A stretch of 64,000 nt of DNA from Rusavskia elegans (lineage: Eukaryota; Ascomycota; Lecanoromycetes; Teloschistales; Teloschistaceae): assembly GCA_011316305.1 (NCBI GenBank), contig SAUG01000091.1, forward strand, positions 248,001-312,000, read 5' to 3'. A model generated the notes under the pieces. That model was not told where the DNA came from, searched no databases, and saw only the letters and a list, made by a program, of their open reading frames with translations. A program made the translations under genes and the position numbers. Positions 25,430 through 38,208 of this stretch are shown piece after piece (position 1 is the stretch's first letter; each line of letters begins with the position of its first letter).

Positions 25430-26690
25430 CTATTAAATAGTATCAGGTACTTTTTAGAAATCGCGGTAAACTATTAGAAAAGATCGGGTTTACTATATTA
25501 AAAGAAGCCTATAATTATAAACCGGAAAATCTATTAAAACTATTCTTTTTAGAATAGAGATTTAAAAATATCTCGTTTATTTATTTTAGTAACCTTTAAT
25601 TTATATTCCTTATATTTAATTTTATCTATAAAAGTTAGATAGTTATTAGATATAGTATATTCGGCGGCTATATCGGTAAATTAGAAGCCTATATATATAT
25701 TCGGGCGGCTTATAAAATTAAAGAAATTTCCGGCTTTTTTTAACTAATCGCTATTAATAGTAAATAACTCGGTAAATTTATTCTACTAGGTAAAAGATCT
25801 ATATTAATCTAGACTATTACTACTATTATCGCTTAATTCGTTATTAAAGTTAATAGAATTCTAGCGGACTGGTCCTACTAGTATTTCGCTATACTAGAAG
25901 GCGGAAGACTTATTTTATCGGAAGTTAGATAAATATAAAATAGTAGTATATTTATAGAGGCGTTAGAATAATTTATAGGACTATTTTAGAATAAAATCTA
26001 TATTTTTATAATCAGAAGCCGATATTTTTAGAATTAGAATGATTATATTACTTTTAGCTATTACTACGAAATAGTATATAATATAGTTAATAACGTTTAT
26101 ATTTAAATAGCAGGATATAGTTAACTCTATAGCTTTATAGTAATAAAATAAAATAAATTTATCTTTTAGCTATAGATAAAGAAATATTAGAATAATAATC
26201 GAGATATATATATATATACTTTTATATATAGTAGCTTTTAAAATAGAATTTAGATAACTATAAATAAACCTAGCCGGAGAAAAAAGAAAAGTATTTTAAT
26301 TCTATATAATATTTATCTTAGACTCGGGGCTTAAAAATAGTATTAAATAAAATCTAAATATTAGTATCCTATAATATTAATTAGAATAAAATAATTATAC
26401 CTATTAAATCTATATTATAATACTATTTTATTCCGAATAAACGGTATTAATTAGCCTATTTCTAATAATATCTAACTCCGGAGTAACTTTAATTAAAGCA
26501 GATTATCCCTTTTTTATACTAAAAGACTAGAAAAATTATTCCCGCTATATTATAGATAATTCATTATCTTTTAACGTTTTAAATAGAGTTCGATAATAAT
26601 ATCTGGTATTAGTAATAATATTAAAGGTAAAATCTTTTCTCTTTTTTTAGTAACCAGGTATTTAATATATATTTATTTAATAATTAGAGA
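25430..26690 (+). pseudogene. Unidentified degenerate coding-like region
   Basis: A single forward frame from about 25440 reads for roughly 400 codons with TAG/TAA as the only interruptions, which would be Gln or Trp codons before RIP. The translation alternates hydrophobic and charged segments in a protein-like way. I looked for copia, gypsy, RepHel and tyrosine-recombinase motifs and could not confirm any. It probably belongs to a transposon. Confidence 0.35.
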
Positions 26691-28399
26691 TATAAAACTA
26701 AAATTACTTGACTACTTTAGTATATTATCTATAAAAGCTATTATATAGTAGATAATAACTATAAACGTTTAACTTTCTCCTTCTAGAAATATCGGAATAT
26801 TCTAGGCGAGCATTTTGAGTAAAAGTTATAGTATATAAATAATATCGCCGAAATTACTTATATAAAGGCCTAGAATTAATATAAAAAAGTAATAAATTAG
26901 TTATAGAATTATAGAATAAATAATAGAAGTAGATTTATTTAAAAGTAGTATATTCGCCTATCTTTTCCTTTTATACTAATTTATGACTATAATAGTATTA
27001 TAAATACCGGTTAGAAGTCTATATATATTTCGAAATAAATTAAAAGTATTAATAAAAGTTAAAACTAATATAAATAAAACCTTTTTATCTACTAATTATT
27101 CGAAATACTAATAGTTTTATATAGTTATTTTAAACCTACTATAAATAGGCGCCGATAACTATAAAAGGTAGAAGTTATTTATATTTCTAAAGATATATCT
27201 AATAACGATCCTAGTAGTATAAAAAATCTTTATTAAAGATTTATCTTTTTATTAATAGTCGAAATAAATATCTATAAATTTCTTTTTTAGATTTAATTCC
27301 GGTATAGTAATAATTTTTTTTTAAATAAAAAGTACTCTTTAGCTATATTATTAGAGTATAACTCCGGTAATCTATAAACTAGAAAAGGAGAGCTTTAAAA
27401 ATTAATTAACTTTTAGATTTTAAAAATAACCCGACTTTGACTTTTAATAAAATAAATTCGACCGAAATAATCTTTATTTTCGGCTCTATATAGGTATTTA
27501 GATATAAGATATTAGATATAAATAGTATCGGAAGGAAAAATAGAAAAATTATTAAATTTAGTATATTAGCTAGAATATAATATAACTAAAGTCGTTTAAA
27601 TATCTAAATAATAGAGTTTATATAGTTTATTAATAAAAACTATTATACCTACGTATATCTTAGACCAGAATTAAATAGAGGTAAATACTATTTAAAATAG
27701 ATCTGTAAAATCTAAGAAAACTATTATAATTTTTATCGGTATTTTAATAGTATCCTTTTAAATCTTTTCTATAGAAGTTATTATCGGCTACTACTTTTAA
27801 ACGACTATAAATAACTTCTAATATATCTAAATTAGAGGTAGTTAGAATTTAATATATTTTTTAAGAATTATAATCGATTTAGATAGACTATAGAAGGTCT
27901 CTAAATTAGATAATAGATTAAAGATTTCGAATAGGCTTTTATAGTATCGTCGAAAAAGAAATATAACTTCCGTCTATATACTAAATACTATAATAAACTC
28001 GTTTAGCTATATATTTAACCGATAATAAAAAAGGGCTTTAAAACTATTAATAATAGTAGTAGAAGAATAGCGGGATTAAAGAAAGAACTTCTAGATAGAG
28101 CTAGAAAGTAGCTCTAGAAATTAGTATTATAAGTAAAGGTCCGCCTGAAATTCTTTATTACTATTATCTTTAGTTTAATTATTTTTTATTTTTATAGGCT
28201 TTTTTCCTCCGACTTAGATATTTATAAAGGCTTTTTATTAGTAATATTATCCTTTAGTATAAATATAGCTTCGATCCATCTCTATTCTAGTATAAATTAT
28301 AAAATAACCGGATCCTAGATATCGGAATTAGTAATATTTTCGAATAAATTATTAATTATATAAATTATATCAAATAAATAATATATTAATATAGTTTAA
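26691..28399. other. Unassigned RIP-degraded DNA
   Basis: No repeat match inside the window and no convincing frame. It may be a continuation of the coding-like regions on either side. Confidence 0.35.
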
Positions 28400-28925
28400 A
28401 ATTAAAATATCTAAAAATATACTATATCGCTCCTATTAACTATATTATCTATAACTATTATAATATAGCTATCGATTACTAGTTAAATATCGGTATTTCT
28501 CTAGTCTAGCTATTTATACTAGGTTTATATTTTATTATTTTCGCTCTATTATCTTTTCGACCTCTTCTATAATACTATATACTGATCTCTAGGACTATAA
28601 CTTCTAGGTTAGACGGTTAGAAGGGGCTTATATATATTATATAGAGCTAGGCTTTACGTATTCCGACTTATAGTAGAAGATAATCGAAATAGATAAAAAG
28701 AAAAAAACGTTAATATAGAAAGCTATCGAGTTACTAGATAGCTACTAATAACGAAATAATAGCTAAATAATAAGTAAAGAAAGGCGAGATAGATATAAAA
28801 GAAGGAATAAAATTATAAATAGAATATTTAAATTAATAGAAAAAGTAAAATAAAATTTAATAATTGTATTCCTAGAAAATATTATACGGTTTTATATTTC
28901 TAGAAATATTATAAAGTCTAGTATC
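28400..28925 (+). pseudogene. Unidentified degenerate coding-like region, charged helix
   Basis: The forward frame at 28500-28925 has long runs without stops and reads as protein, including RRLEGAYIYYIELGFTYSDL followed by a Lys/Glu/Ile-rich stretch (KIIEIDKKKKTLI) that would form a helix or coiled coil. Interruptions are only TAG/TAA. The charged C-terminal style resembles the tail of fungal transposon-encoded proteins, but I cannot name the family. Confidence 0.4.
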
Positions 28926-30780
28926 TATAATATTATAATTATAGAAGTCTATAATTTCGTTTTTTAAATATATAAGTTCTATCTATAGTATATTTTACTA
29001 CCTATCGCCGGATACAAGTATCTAGCGCCTATTAATCTATCGATTTTTTATTAATCCCTATTATTTCTATATCCTGCCTATTACCTCTCTATAATTATCT
29101 ACCGGCGACGATATAGATTTTAGAAGTATTAATAAAGCTATTAGATATAACTTTAATTTTTTTTAATAGTAAAAAAAATCTATAAATATAGTAATAAAAA
29201 AAGATATTTTTAAATAAACTATTAATAAACTATATCTACTACTATTTCCCGATATTATATATAGCCAGATATTAAATTATAGGACTTTTTTAAATACTAG
29301 TAGAATACTATAATAGTTTATAGATATATATACTAGCTATAATACGGAGGCGCTAGTAGAAGGTTTTTTCGGAAAACGAAAGAGTAGATAAAAAAGGCTA
29401 AAAGTTAATAGGAAATACGCTTCTAAAATAGTAGTTATTTTATTTCTAGAATATATAGAAAATAAAGGTTAATAATAAAAAGATTAAAATCTATAAAGGG
29501 TTAGAAAATAAAGTTAGATAATAATATATAAATAGATATTTAAATAGGAAATAGTAATATTAAATAAATACTAAAGCCGCTAAAATTTATTAAACTATAA
29601 CTTTATCTTCCTACTATTTCTATTATTTCTTTAATCTAGTTATTTTAATTTCCTTTCTTATACTATTTCTTTAGTCTATTATTTAGTCCGTTAGTTATTA
29701 TAATATTATACTATTATTTTCCCGTTATAATTTGGTTTATATAATTATTATTATAATGTTTTCTATATATAGTATACCTCGGTTAAATAATAGTCGAGTA
29801 AAAATACTTATAGGTCGATCTTCGAAGTTTTAAAATTCGACTAAATCTTAATCTTCGACTAAATTTTATTAAAATAAACGGAAAATTAGATAATATTTCC
29901 TTTTAAAAAGGTTTATTTATTAGAATATATCTTTCCTTTTCTACTATTATAGATATTAATTAAAAATTTCGTAAATTTTTTTTAATAAAGCTTTAACTAA
30001 TTAATATAATACCGGATAAAATTTAGCTAACCCTTTTATAATATTAGATAATAGAAATTCGGAAGACCTATTAAATAATACCGAAAATTCTTTTCAGTAT
30101 ACCGTTTATAAAGCTAATATCTAAAAATCTACCACTATAGATAGTACTATTATAAAGAAAACTAATAAATCTATAGATATTCGGCGTAATATAAATAACT
30201 TAATACTTTTATTATAGGCTATACTAATAATTTTAATTTATTTCTATTCTAAATAGTAGAGGCCTAAAGTCTTCTATAAGCTCTTCTAAACTCTAAAATA
30301 AACTTTCTAAATCCTATAATAAAACTATATTAGATAAAAAGACGCTATTAATCTAGAAGAACCTATAGTAAAAAGATCGTTTTAAAAGCTAAAAGTCGCC
30401 CGGTTTAGACTAAAAAGATAGCCTTTTTTAGAAGAAAAAATTCGCTCGAAAGGTCCTAGCTAAATTTAAAGAAATAGAAATAGAATATTGGATATAGATT
30501 TTTAGATAGAAATTATTAAAATACTCGTCTAGTATTATTTTAAATATAAAAAATAATAATATTACTAAAACGAGCTAGAAATAGACGGAATCTTTAAAGC
30601 GAATCTTATAATACTAGATTAATTAGAAAATAAAAACTGCCGATCGTATAATAGTATATTATAGAGGTTTTAAAGATATAGTACTAGGCTAATATATATT
30701 AATAGACTAAAGTTAAAAAAAATTTTAAAGTAGATAAAGATATTCAAGATATTAATAAGCTAAAGCCGTATATTAAAAAA
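28926..30780. other. Unassigned RIP-degraded DNA
   Basis: No repeat match inside the window. Some forward stretches near 30350-30500 are locally open and Lys/Arg-rich (KKIRSKG-like), possibly the start of the coding-like region that follows. Confidence 0.35.
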
Positions 30781-31860
30781 TTTAATAGAATATATTCTAT
30801 TAATTCTATAGCCTATATTTTTAATTTCGCGTCCGATACTATTAATTTTAGGGCTATTAAAGCTGGTAGTAATAAAATTAAAAGGTTTTTTAAAAATATA
30901 TATTATAATTAATAGATTTTCTATAATTAATATTAGTACTAATATATAGATAATAGATATTTAGACTAATTTTACCGTCTATATTAAATTTTATCTCAAT
31001 TAGCTTCGTACTAGAAATACCCCGAGAGATATTCTATAGAACTATATTAATATTTTTATATCGTATAATATTATATATAAATATAAATTAAATAATATTA
31101 TTAAACCCGGGGATTTTATATATTACTAGACGACTAAGATTTATAACTATAGAGTTAAGACGTTAATAATCTATCCCGATAATAATCTCGATTATATAAT
31201 AATAGATTAAAATTTGTTTTAAAATTTCTTTAATCTACTATATTATAGCTTTTAATATATTTATTATTTAGTAAAGATTTCTTTTATTTCTTTTTAATAT
31301 TATATAGCTGGTAAATCTAGTATTCTATAGTTCCTATAGCTAGCGATTCTGATTTATAAATATTATAGAATTATAAGATTATAGATTATTTCTAGTAGAT
31401 AATAGTTAGACTAATAGATATAGTTATTTAGAATGGTCGATATAGATAGTTATATACTAATATAATACTATATTTTATATTTTAGAAAAGTATATTTATT
31501 TTTATATAATATCCTATTAGTATATTAAATTCTAAATTTAAATATAGAGGAGTAGTAAATCTATAATATACTACAGTTTATTAAAGACTTTAATATATTT
31601 TTAATATACTAAATAGAACTCTATAGTATATTTCTATAATAGGAATTTAGATAAACTATCTATAGAAATTTGCTATTTTATTAAAATAGTCTATTATATT
31701 ATATAGACCATTTATACTAATTATCTATTAATTATAATAATCCGTTAATATAAATATAATATTATAGTTAAATAGCTATTAAAAGGCTATTATACGAGAT
31801 ATAGCTCTAATTACTATTTAATTTGCTACTCTATATAACATCGTCTCTATAGCCAATTAA
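30781..31860 (+). pseudogene. Unidentified degenerate coding-like region next to repeat H
   Basis: A forward frame can be followed from about 30850 to 31850 with only TAG/TAA breaks. It leads into the little-mutated stretch at 31826-31945 that belongs to repeat H. The reading includes FKYRGVVNLQYTTV and ends near ATLYNIVSIANQYTIEICQM. Not recognised. It might be a transposase-like gene of the element that H is part of. Confidence 0.4.
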
Positions 31861-31956
31861 TATACCATTGAGATTTGTTAGATGACCTCTAAAGTAATCT
31901 ACGAAGCGAGGTACAAACGAGTAGAATATATCGGATCTAAATAGCGTATTAATATA
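31861..31956 (-). repeat. Repeat H fragment at the Helitron 1 end, weakly mutated
   Basis: Inverted match to the start of H at 20141 and 48900 (shared GATCCGATATATTCTACTCG-type core). Unlike its surroundings it keeps many CA and TG dinucleotides (ACCATTGAG, TTGTTAGATGACC just upstream). It abuts CTAG at 31957-31960, the proposed Helitron 3' end. Confidence 0.6.
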
Positions 31957-32869
31957 CTAGAATAAATAAATATTTTTAAATAGATTAAAATAAAAAACTA
32001 TATTTCTATATTAATAGAATTCGATAAATCTTCCGAATCTATTTCTATTATAGAACTCTATACGATTTAATCTAAATAATATAAAAAGACTATTAATATA
32101 AAATGTCGGAGCCGATATTAATTAGGATAGAATTATATTTATCGATTATTTTCTTTTCGGGTAGATAATCTCGATTTTTCTCTAAATTATAAAAAAGAAA
32201 TTACTGAATCTAAAAAGAAAACTAATAGAAAAATTAGAAAAAATAAATATAAGTTTTAAAAATCGGATTTTTAGTCGATTTATTTATTTAAAAAGAAAAA
32301 GAATTTAAATTAATACAAGTATTTATATAAAAAATATAAAGATTTTAATTATAGATAATTATAAAATTATATATTTACTTTATAAATATCTGAACGTATC
32401 TAAAATAGATACTATCGAATTATCCGGAATTATATTTTTAAAATCAATTTTTATATCCGAAACGAGCTATATTTTAATTTTATAAAAAGCTATTAAACTA
32501 TAGTATCTTAATAGCGATAGATTTCGAAGAAATAGAATTAGAAAAAGACCTAACGCGAAAAAAACGCTATTATTCTAAAATAGAAAAAAAATTAGATTCT
32601 AATAACGGAACCGAAACCGAATATAAACTTTTCTAAAACCGCCTAAAATTAGAAACCGAATATATTCTAAAATAGTTTATCGATAGAAAATATCGATATT
32701 TTAATAGTATTTTTAAATATTCGGAACGGTAATTAGATTTAATTTAGTAACTAGATTTTAATAGGCCGAGACGGTAGCTTCGTTTAGTAAAAATAACCGA
32801 TAAAGAATTTATATAGAAAGCGAAAAGAATAGAAAATTTAAAAATTATTTTTATATATATTTTCGGGAA

Positions 32870-33541
32870 ATCCAGACGGTCTGCCAATCTATTCAAATAC
32901 TCGACGACTGCCAGCTTGACTGCCAGCTTGACGGCTAGCTTAGATTCCTGCTCGAATTCCAGCAGGATAAGGGCTCCTGCTAGAAATCTAATACGGTCGC
33001 TAAAGCTATATAGCTCCGGCGGATTCGGAATACGAGGCTTTAGTATCGTATTTAGGACTACCGGATTCTAGAATTCGAAGTCTGTTATAGTAGGCGGACT
33101 AGCGAGGATTCGGTCGACGTAATCGAGTAGCTCGAATTCGGCGGTTTTAAACTCTATTTTTTTAAATTAGAAAGATATAATCGTGGTTATAGTATTAGTA
33201 GAGATTCTGTATATATCAGCCTATAGCTTGGGCTATTGCGGAAGATACGTACGTTAGATACGATAGTAGGTACTGGTAAAAGAAGACGAAAAAGAAGTAA
33301 CTATAAGGTATATATATATACGAAAATTCTGCTATATTATATCTTAAGTAAGCTATAGGAACTTATACTACGAGCGTATTATAGAGTAGATTAGAGTTAA
33401 TTTTATATAGTTCTTTGGTTTAAATTAATTAGACTGGAGTACTAGTTCTTATACCGTATATCTAACGCTAGCGTACTAATACTAAAGTGAATTGTTTACG
33501 GAACCGACGGTTAACCGGGCATCAAAAAAACAAATAAAACA
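32870..33541 (-). mobile_element. DE element copy 7 (second subfamily, least mutated)
   Basis: 672 bp in Helitron 1 with a perfect 17-bp TSD, ATATATATTTTCGGGAA, at 32853-32869 and 33542-33558. The sequence keeps many CA and TG, so it is younger or escaped RIP. Its right end is A-rich (GCATCAAAAAAACAAATA). On the minus strand from about 33170 to 32870 one frame is almost open and includes FELLDYVDRILASPPTITDF and VVEYLNRLADRLD. Compared with DE8 about 260 bp are missing at the left end. A 12-bp unit GACTGCCAGCTT is repeated three times (32906-32941), giving KLAVKLAVKLAV in the frame. Function unknown. Confidence 0.75.
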
Positions 33542-34225
33542 ATATATATTTTCGGGAATATATTCTATATTAATTTTAATAGAATATTCCGAAATTATAT
33601 TATTATAGATAGAATCATAGAAAGATTTTATATAAACTATATCTATTAAAAGGAAATAGATCGATTTTTTTTCTATATATAAATCTATTTTCTATATTAG
33701 TAATAAATATAGACTAATTTATAATAGAAAATTTTAATAATTATATATACGAAACTATAATAGATTTTAGTTTTTGAAATTAATTCCATAAAACCTATAT
33801 ATAGATAGATAAAAGCGCTAAATACGAAGTAAAATAATATAAACGTCGTATTAAAAAAAACCAGTAGACTAGTTCCGGGACCCGGGATAATTATTTAAAA
33901 AACTATAGCGGTAGAAGATATAAATTTTTAAATCTAAATTTAAATAAATAACTACTGATAAAAATAATTTTAATCTACTAAAATCGAGTGAAGATTTGGT
34001 TAAAAATAATAAATAGCTGTATCTATAATTGTTTATAGCTAGATAGTCCGTATTATGACTAAAATCTAAATATTATATTATAGAAAAAAGTTAATACTAT
34101 AAAAACTCCATATACGGTTATAAATCTATATCCTAGCGACTAATATAGTAGAAAATATAATAAAAAATTCGAATCGAACCGTTTAAATAATACTAACGAT
34201 TTTAAATAAAAAAGGTTATATCGGT

Positions 34226-34358
34226 AGTTATTACAAAGTTTTAAAATAGTAGATTTATAATTAAACTAATTATTATTATAGAATTTTTTTAAAGTGGTAG
34301 ATTCGAAACTAAACTAGTTATTATTAAGCATTTTTTTAAAGCGGTAGATTCGAAACTA
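34226..34358. repeat. Imperfect ~45-bp tandem repeat in Helitron 1
   Basis: Three units (34226-34268, 34269-34316, 34317-34358), each ending in a variant of GTAGATTCGAAACTAAACTA. Related units occur at about 50940-51020 in Helitron 3 and 47190-47290 in Helitron 2, so the array was in the ancestral element, downstream of the helicase. Confidence 0.7.
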
Positions 34359-35447
34359 TCGTTTTAAAAGAAAGTTAAATAAAATTAGTATTAAATCGAA
34401 AATTATATCGGCAGAATTTTAAGAAAATATTTAGAAAGCTCGAAATAGACTATTTAAATCGATAAATTATTAATTCTTTTATTATAGTTTAAGTTATACT
34501 ATATAATCGCCGCGCTATAATAGATTTTTTCGAAAATAATATTTACTATCTACTCCGGGTTATTTTATTTTAAAAGTATTTTTAAATTTTTAATATCTAT
34601 TACTTTTAATAAAGCGATATATAGGTAACTATAACTAAAAGCTTCTTTTTATAGATATAGATTATCTATTTTTAAATATTTAGTCCTATTATTAATTTAT
34701 TATTTTAATAAAACTAAATCGAAATAGCAACTATTTCTATAAATTAGTTATACCGGGTAGCTTTCTATTAGATATAGTAAAAATAATCCGATCTAGTATT
34801 TATTTTTAACAATCGAATTCGTTTCTAATAATTCTAGCTTTAAAAATAAAATAGCTAAAATAGATAATAATTAACCGGGTACTATTTATAATATTTTTAT
34901 ATATATTAATATTCCGTATTAAAATAATAGAATAACCGATTCGGATATTTAAATATAAAATAAAAAGATTTTAAAATATAATACTAGTAAGGTATTTAGA
35001 TATATATATAATAATTTTAGATTATTCTATAATTATTTAATATATATTAATAGCGTAATATATTTATAAAATAGTTACTATTTTATAAAACAATTCGGAA
35101 TTAATTTTATTAATAATTATATTATAAAAAGCTAGTATATACTATCTATAATAAATTAATAGATTCTATTTAAATCTAGCTAGAATATCGGAAAAGTAGA
35201 TATTATTCTAAAATATCTTTTTATCTCGAAACTATAAAATAAATTTAGATATTTAAAGATTACTATATATAGCTAGATTGTATAATATTCGATTAAACTA
35301 GTAACCAAATTTCCGATTATTTAAATTATTATAGATATATGTATTCTAGATTAGATATAGAATTCAAAAATATAGTTAAAAATAATATTATTAGAGATTC
35401 GCTTCTTCGATTTTAAATAATAGATAGAATCTATATAAAGTTACTAC

Positions 35448-35993
35448 TAGATTGGCCGTTGGATCGGATTTCGAATTCGGATTCGATAATCCGATCCGAT
35501 TCGAATCGAATTACGTTTAGAACTAATCCGATCCGAATCGGATTAGACTTTTTAACGATTTAACCCGATCGGGTTTCGAATCGGATTTTATAATTCGATC
35601 CGGACCGGAAAATCCGAGTTTAGCGTCAAACTCTAATATAAAAGTATAACTTTAATATAATTTTAAAAAAAATTTACTAAAAAGATTTTAATTAATTAAC
35701 TAGTTTAGCTAGAAAATCTGTAGTAAGATTAAATATATTACTTCGATATATTATCTATATTCAAAAATTTAATAATTAGATAATCTATTATATAATCAAT
35801 AATATTCTCCGAATACGATTACGAGTAAAATCGAATCGGATTTTCGAATTAAAATTTATAATCCGACTCGAAAATCGAATTAGAATCTATAACCCGATCC
35901 GACCGTTTAACGGATCGTACCCGGATCGGATTATTAAAATCGAGTCGAATATCCGACGGTTCGACGAAAATCCGATCCGAACCGGCCAATCTA
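35448..35993. mobile_element. hAT-type MITE copy 3
   Basis: 546 bp in Helitron 1, ends TAGATTGGCCG and CGGCCAATCTA. TSD GTTACTAC (35440-35447) and GTTACTAT (35994-36001) differ by one C/T. Helitron 3 has the uninterrupted target at 52142-52149. The interior has many copies of GATCGGATT/AATCCGATC in both orientations, denser than in copy 1, giving strong foldback potential. Confidence 0.9.
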
Positions 35994-36099
35994 GTTACTA
36001 TCTAGAATTATCTATTTTCTATTAAAAAACTAAATATTATTATTATAAAAATTTTAGAATATTCGATCTATAACTATAAAATAGTATTTATAGTATATC

Positions 36100-36520
36100 G
36101 GAACTCTATTTTAGATAATTATTATCGTTTTCCGAATTAATTAACCTAGAATTATATTATTCGAAGTCGGATATATTATATTTTCTAGAATATTAAATAG
36201 AATTCTAAATTAAAATATAATATTTATTTACTAGAAAGAAAAAATACTATAATACCCGAAGAAATTAAATTAATAACAATTTTCTATATATTCGGAAATA
36301 ATAGTAAAAATTTTTATATAAAAACGTCTTTCTAATATTAGCTAGACTATATAAAAAGAAAAGTTATTTTCTAATTCTATTACTATTTATATTTTTCGAA
36401 ATAATATAATTAAAAACTATATATTAACTTTTGTTTAAAAAATTATTACTATCTAATATCTATTATAATATAACCGGATTATTAATTTAATTCGGATATA
36501 ATTAACCGATTTTTTTAATA
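36100..36520 (-). pseudogene. Degenerate Helitron PIF1-type helicase domain, copy 1
   Basis: On the minus strand the codons at 36325-36345 fit a Walker A GPAGTGKT if G-to-A changes are reversed, followed by FLYK. Downstream (to the left, about 36251-36280) the reading ISSGI fits the ASSGIAA-type motif of Helitron and PIF1 helicases. The helicase would unwind the donor during rolling-circle transposition. The same order is seen in copies 2 (near 45951) and 3 (near 52475). Confidence 0.75.
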
Positions 36521-37364
36521 TTAATTCTAGATATATATATATTTCGATAGATTATAAATTTATAATTTATATTCTATATTATTTACTATATTTTTAAATA
36601 AATTTAAATAATATTTATTATATCTAGATATTTTATATCTAGTAGATATATTAAATTAGATTTTTAGAATTAAAATATTAAATTACTATAAATATATTTT
36701 TTAAAATTTTTCTAAAATATTTTAAACCGAATTAAAAAATTATAGATATAGATAGTAATTAACAGATTTTAAAACTAAAATCCGGTAGAAAATACTATAA
36801 TCTTTCTAAAATAAAAAAATTCTTTTTAATTATTTATAATAAAATTATAAATAAAATATATATTTTAAAAGATTTTATATATCTAATTTTAATATATCTA
36901 TAGATTTTTAATATTAGTTATTTTAAAATTATATAAAAATAATATCTATAAAAAATAGTATTTATCTATAAAAGAATTATAATAAAAAATTCGATTAATT
37001 AAAAGAAAAAATTAATTTAATTACTATTATTATATCTTTAAATCGAATATATATTTTTATAAAAAAATTTTATATAAAATATTTCGGTTAACAATATTAA
37101 TTATATTATATTTAAATTATATTATTAGATTTCGTTTATTTATAATAATAATATTCTATAATTTCGTTTTATTATAATTTTTCTAAAAGTTAACTAAATA
37201 TATATTAAATAGATAATAATTTAATTATTATATAAATATTATTTCTAATATTTTAGAAATTTTTATAGTTTATAGATTACGATAAATAGGCTAATAATAT
37301 AGCTATTAATAGAATATATAATATTATTTTTTTCTATTTTAATTCCGAGCCGAATTATATTAAA

Positions 37365-37472
37365 ATTATAACTTTTATAGATATATTTATAGATATACTA
37401 AACTCTTTTAATAGTAATATATATTTTAATATTATATTAATAGTTATATTTTATAGATGGATACGAGTTATA
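37365..37472 (-). pseudogene. Degenerate Helitron conserved region (VVPYNP/KYIYKG), copy 1
   Basis: The minus-strand frame reads YNSYPSIKYN then KYIYKGYN, matching the Helitron helicase-like N-terminal region in which VVPYNPYL, KYxxHINVE and KYxYKGHD occur in that order. Intervals are as expected. This was the motif that identified the family. It lies upstream of the helicase domain, separated by about 1 kb. Confidence 0.8.
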
Positions 37473-37781
37473 TAATATTAACTATTAATTATTAAATTAA
37501 ATATTTATTAATTTCTCGCTATTATAGATTTAAATACGTCTATTATTAGATTTTTAGTAAATCGGATATCTATTCGAACTAATAATAATATAAAATTAAA
37601 ATTATTTCGAAAATCTTTTATAATATCGAATAAATTTATTATTTTTTAATAATTATATATAAAATATATTAGATTTTACTACGCTATTAAAATAATATAT
37701 TATATTTTTTTTTTTAAATTCTATTAATCGGTTAGATAAATCGAAAATTAGAAAAAATAATTTTATTATAATAATAATTTT

Positions 37782-38208
37782 GGCTTGAATGACGTAGTAG
37801 TAACGCTGCGTAACTTGGAAGCCCGGCGGATCTAGCGTTTTTCGGAATTAACGAAATTAATCCGATAGATCGGGAATTTAAATTCCTCGAAGGCTAATCT
37901 AATATTTAAGTTTTTTCTATCGACTCTAGTCGATTTTTATAGAAATTTAAAAATATAGAAAGACTAGAGAGTAGATCGTCTCGGTCTAGCCCGATCGATC
38001 GAAGGAAATTAAATTAAATAAAGTTAAATAGATTACGGTTTTCTTTTAGATTTTAATCTAGATTTAGCTCTTTCGGAAATTTTTAATTCGAGTTTTCGGT
38101 AAAATATTAAAATACTAAATAATTACGTAATCTAATCGAATTAGCGCCTCTAGTATTAGATTCGTAAAAAATTAAAATCAAAAATCCGAATGATTAATCG
38201 TATATATA
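37782..38208 (+). mobile_element. tRNA-related SINE copy 5
   Basis: 427 bp in Helitron 1 with a 15-bp TSD, TATAATAATAATTTT, at 37767-37781 and 38209-38223. The B-box is mutated (GGGAATTTAAATTCC in place of GGTTCGAATCC). It ends AATCGTATATATATA. Confidence 0.85.

Noticed and set aside
25430..26690. Tyrosine recombinase (Crypton or Starship captain-like, DUF3435)
   Set aside because: Considered because of frame length and style, but I could not place the catalytic Arg, His and Tyr motifs.
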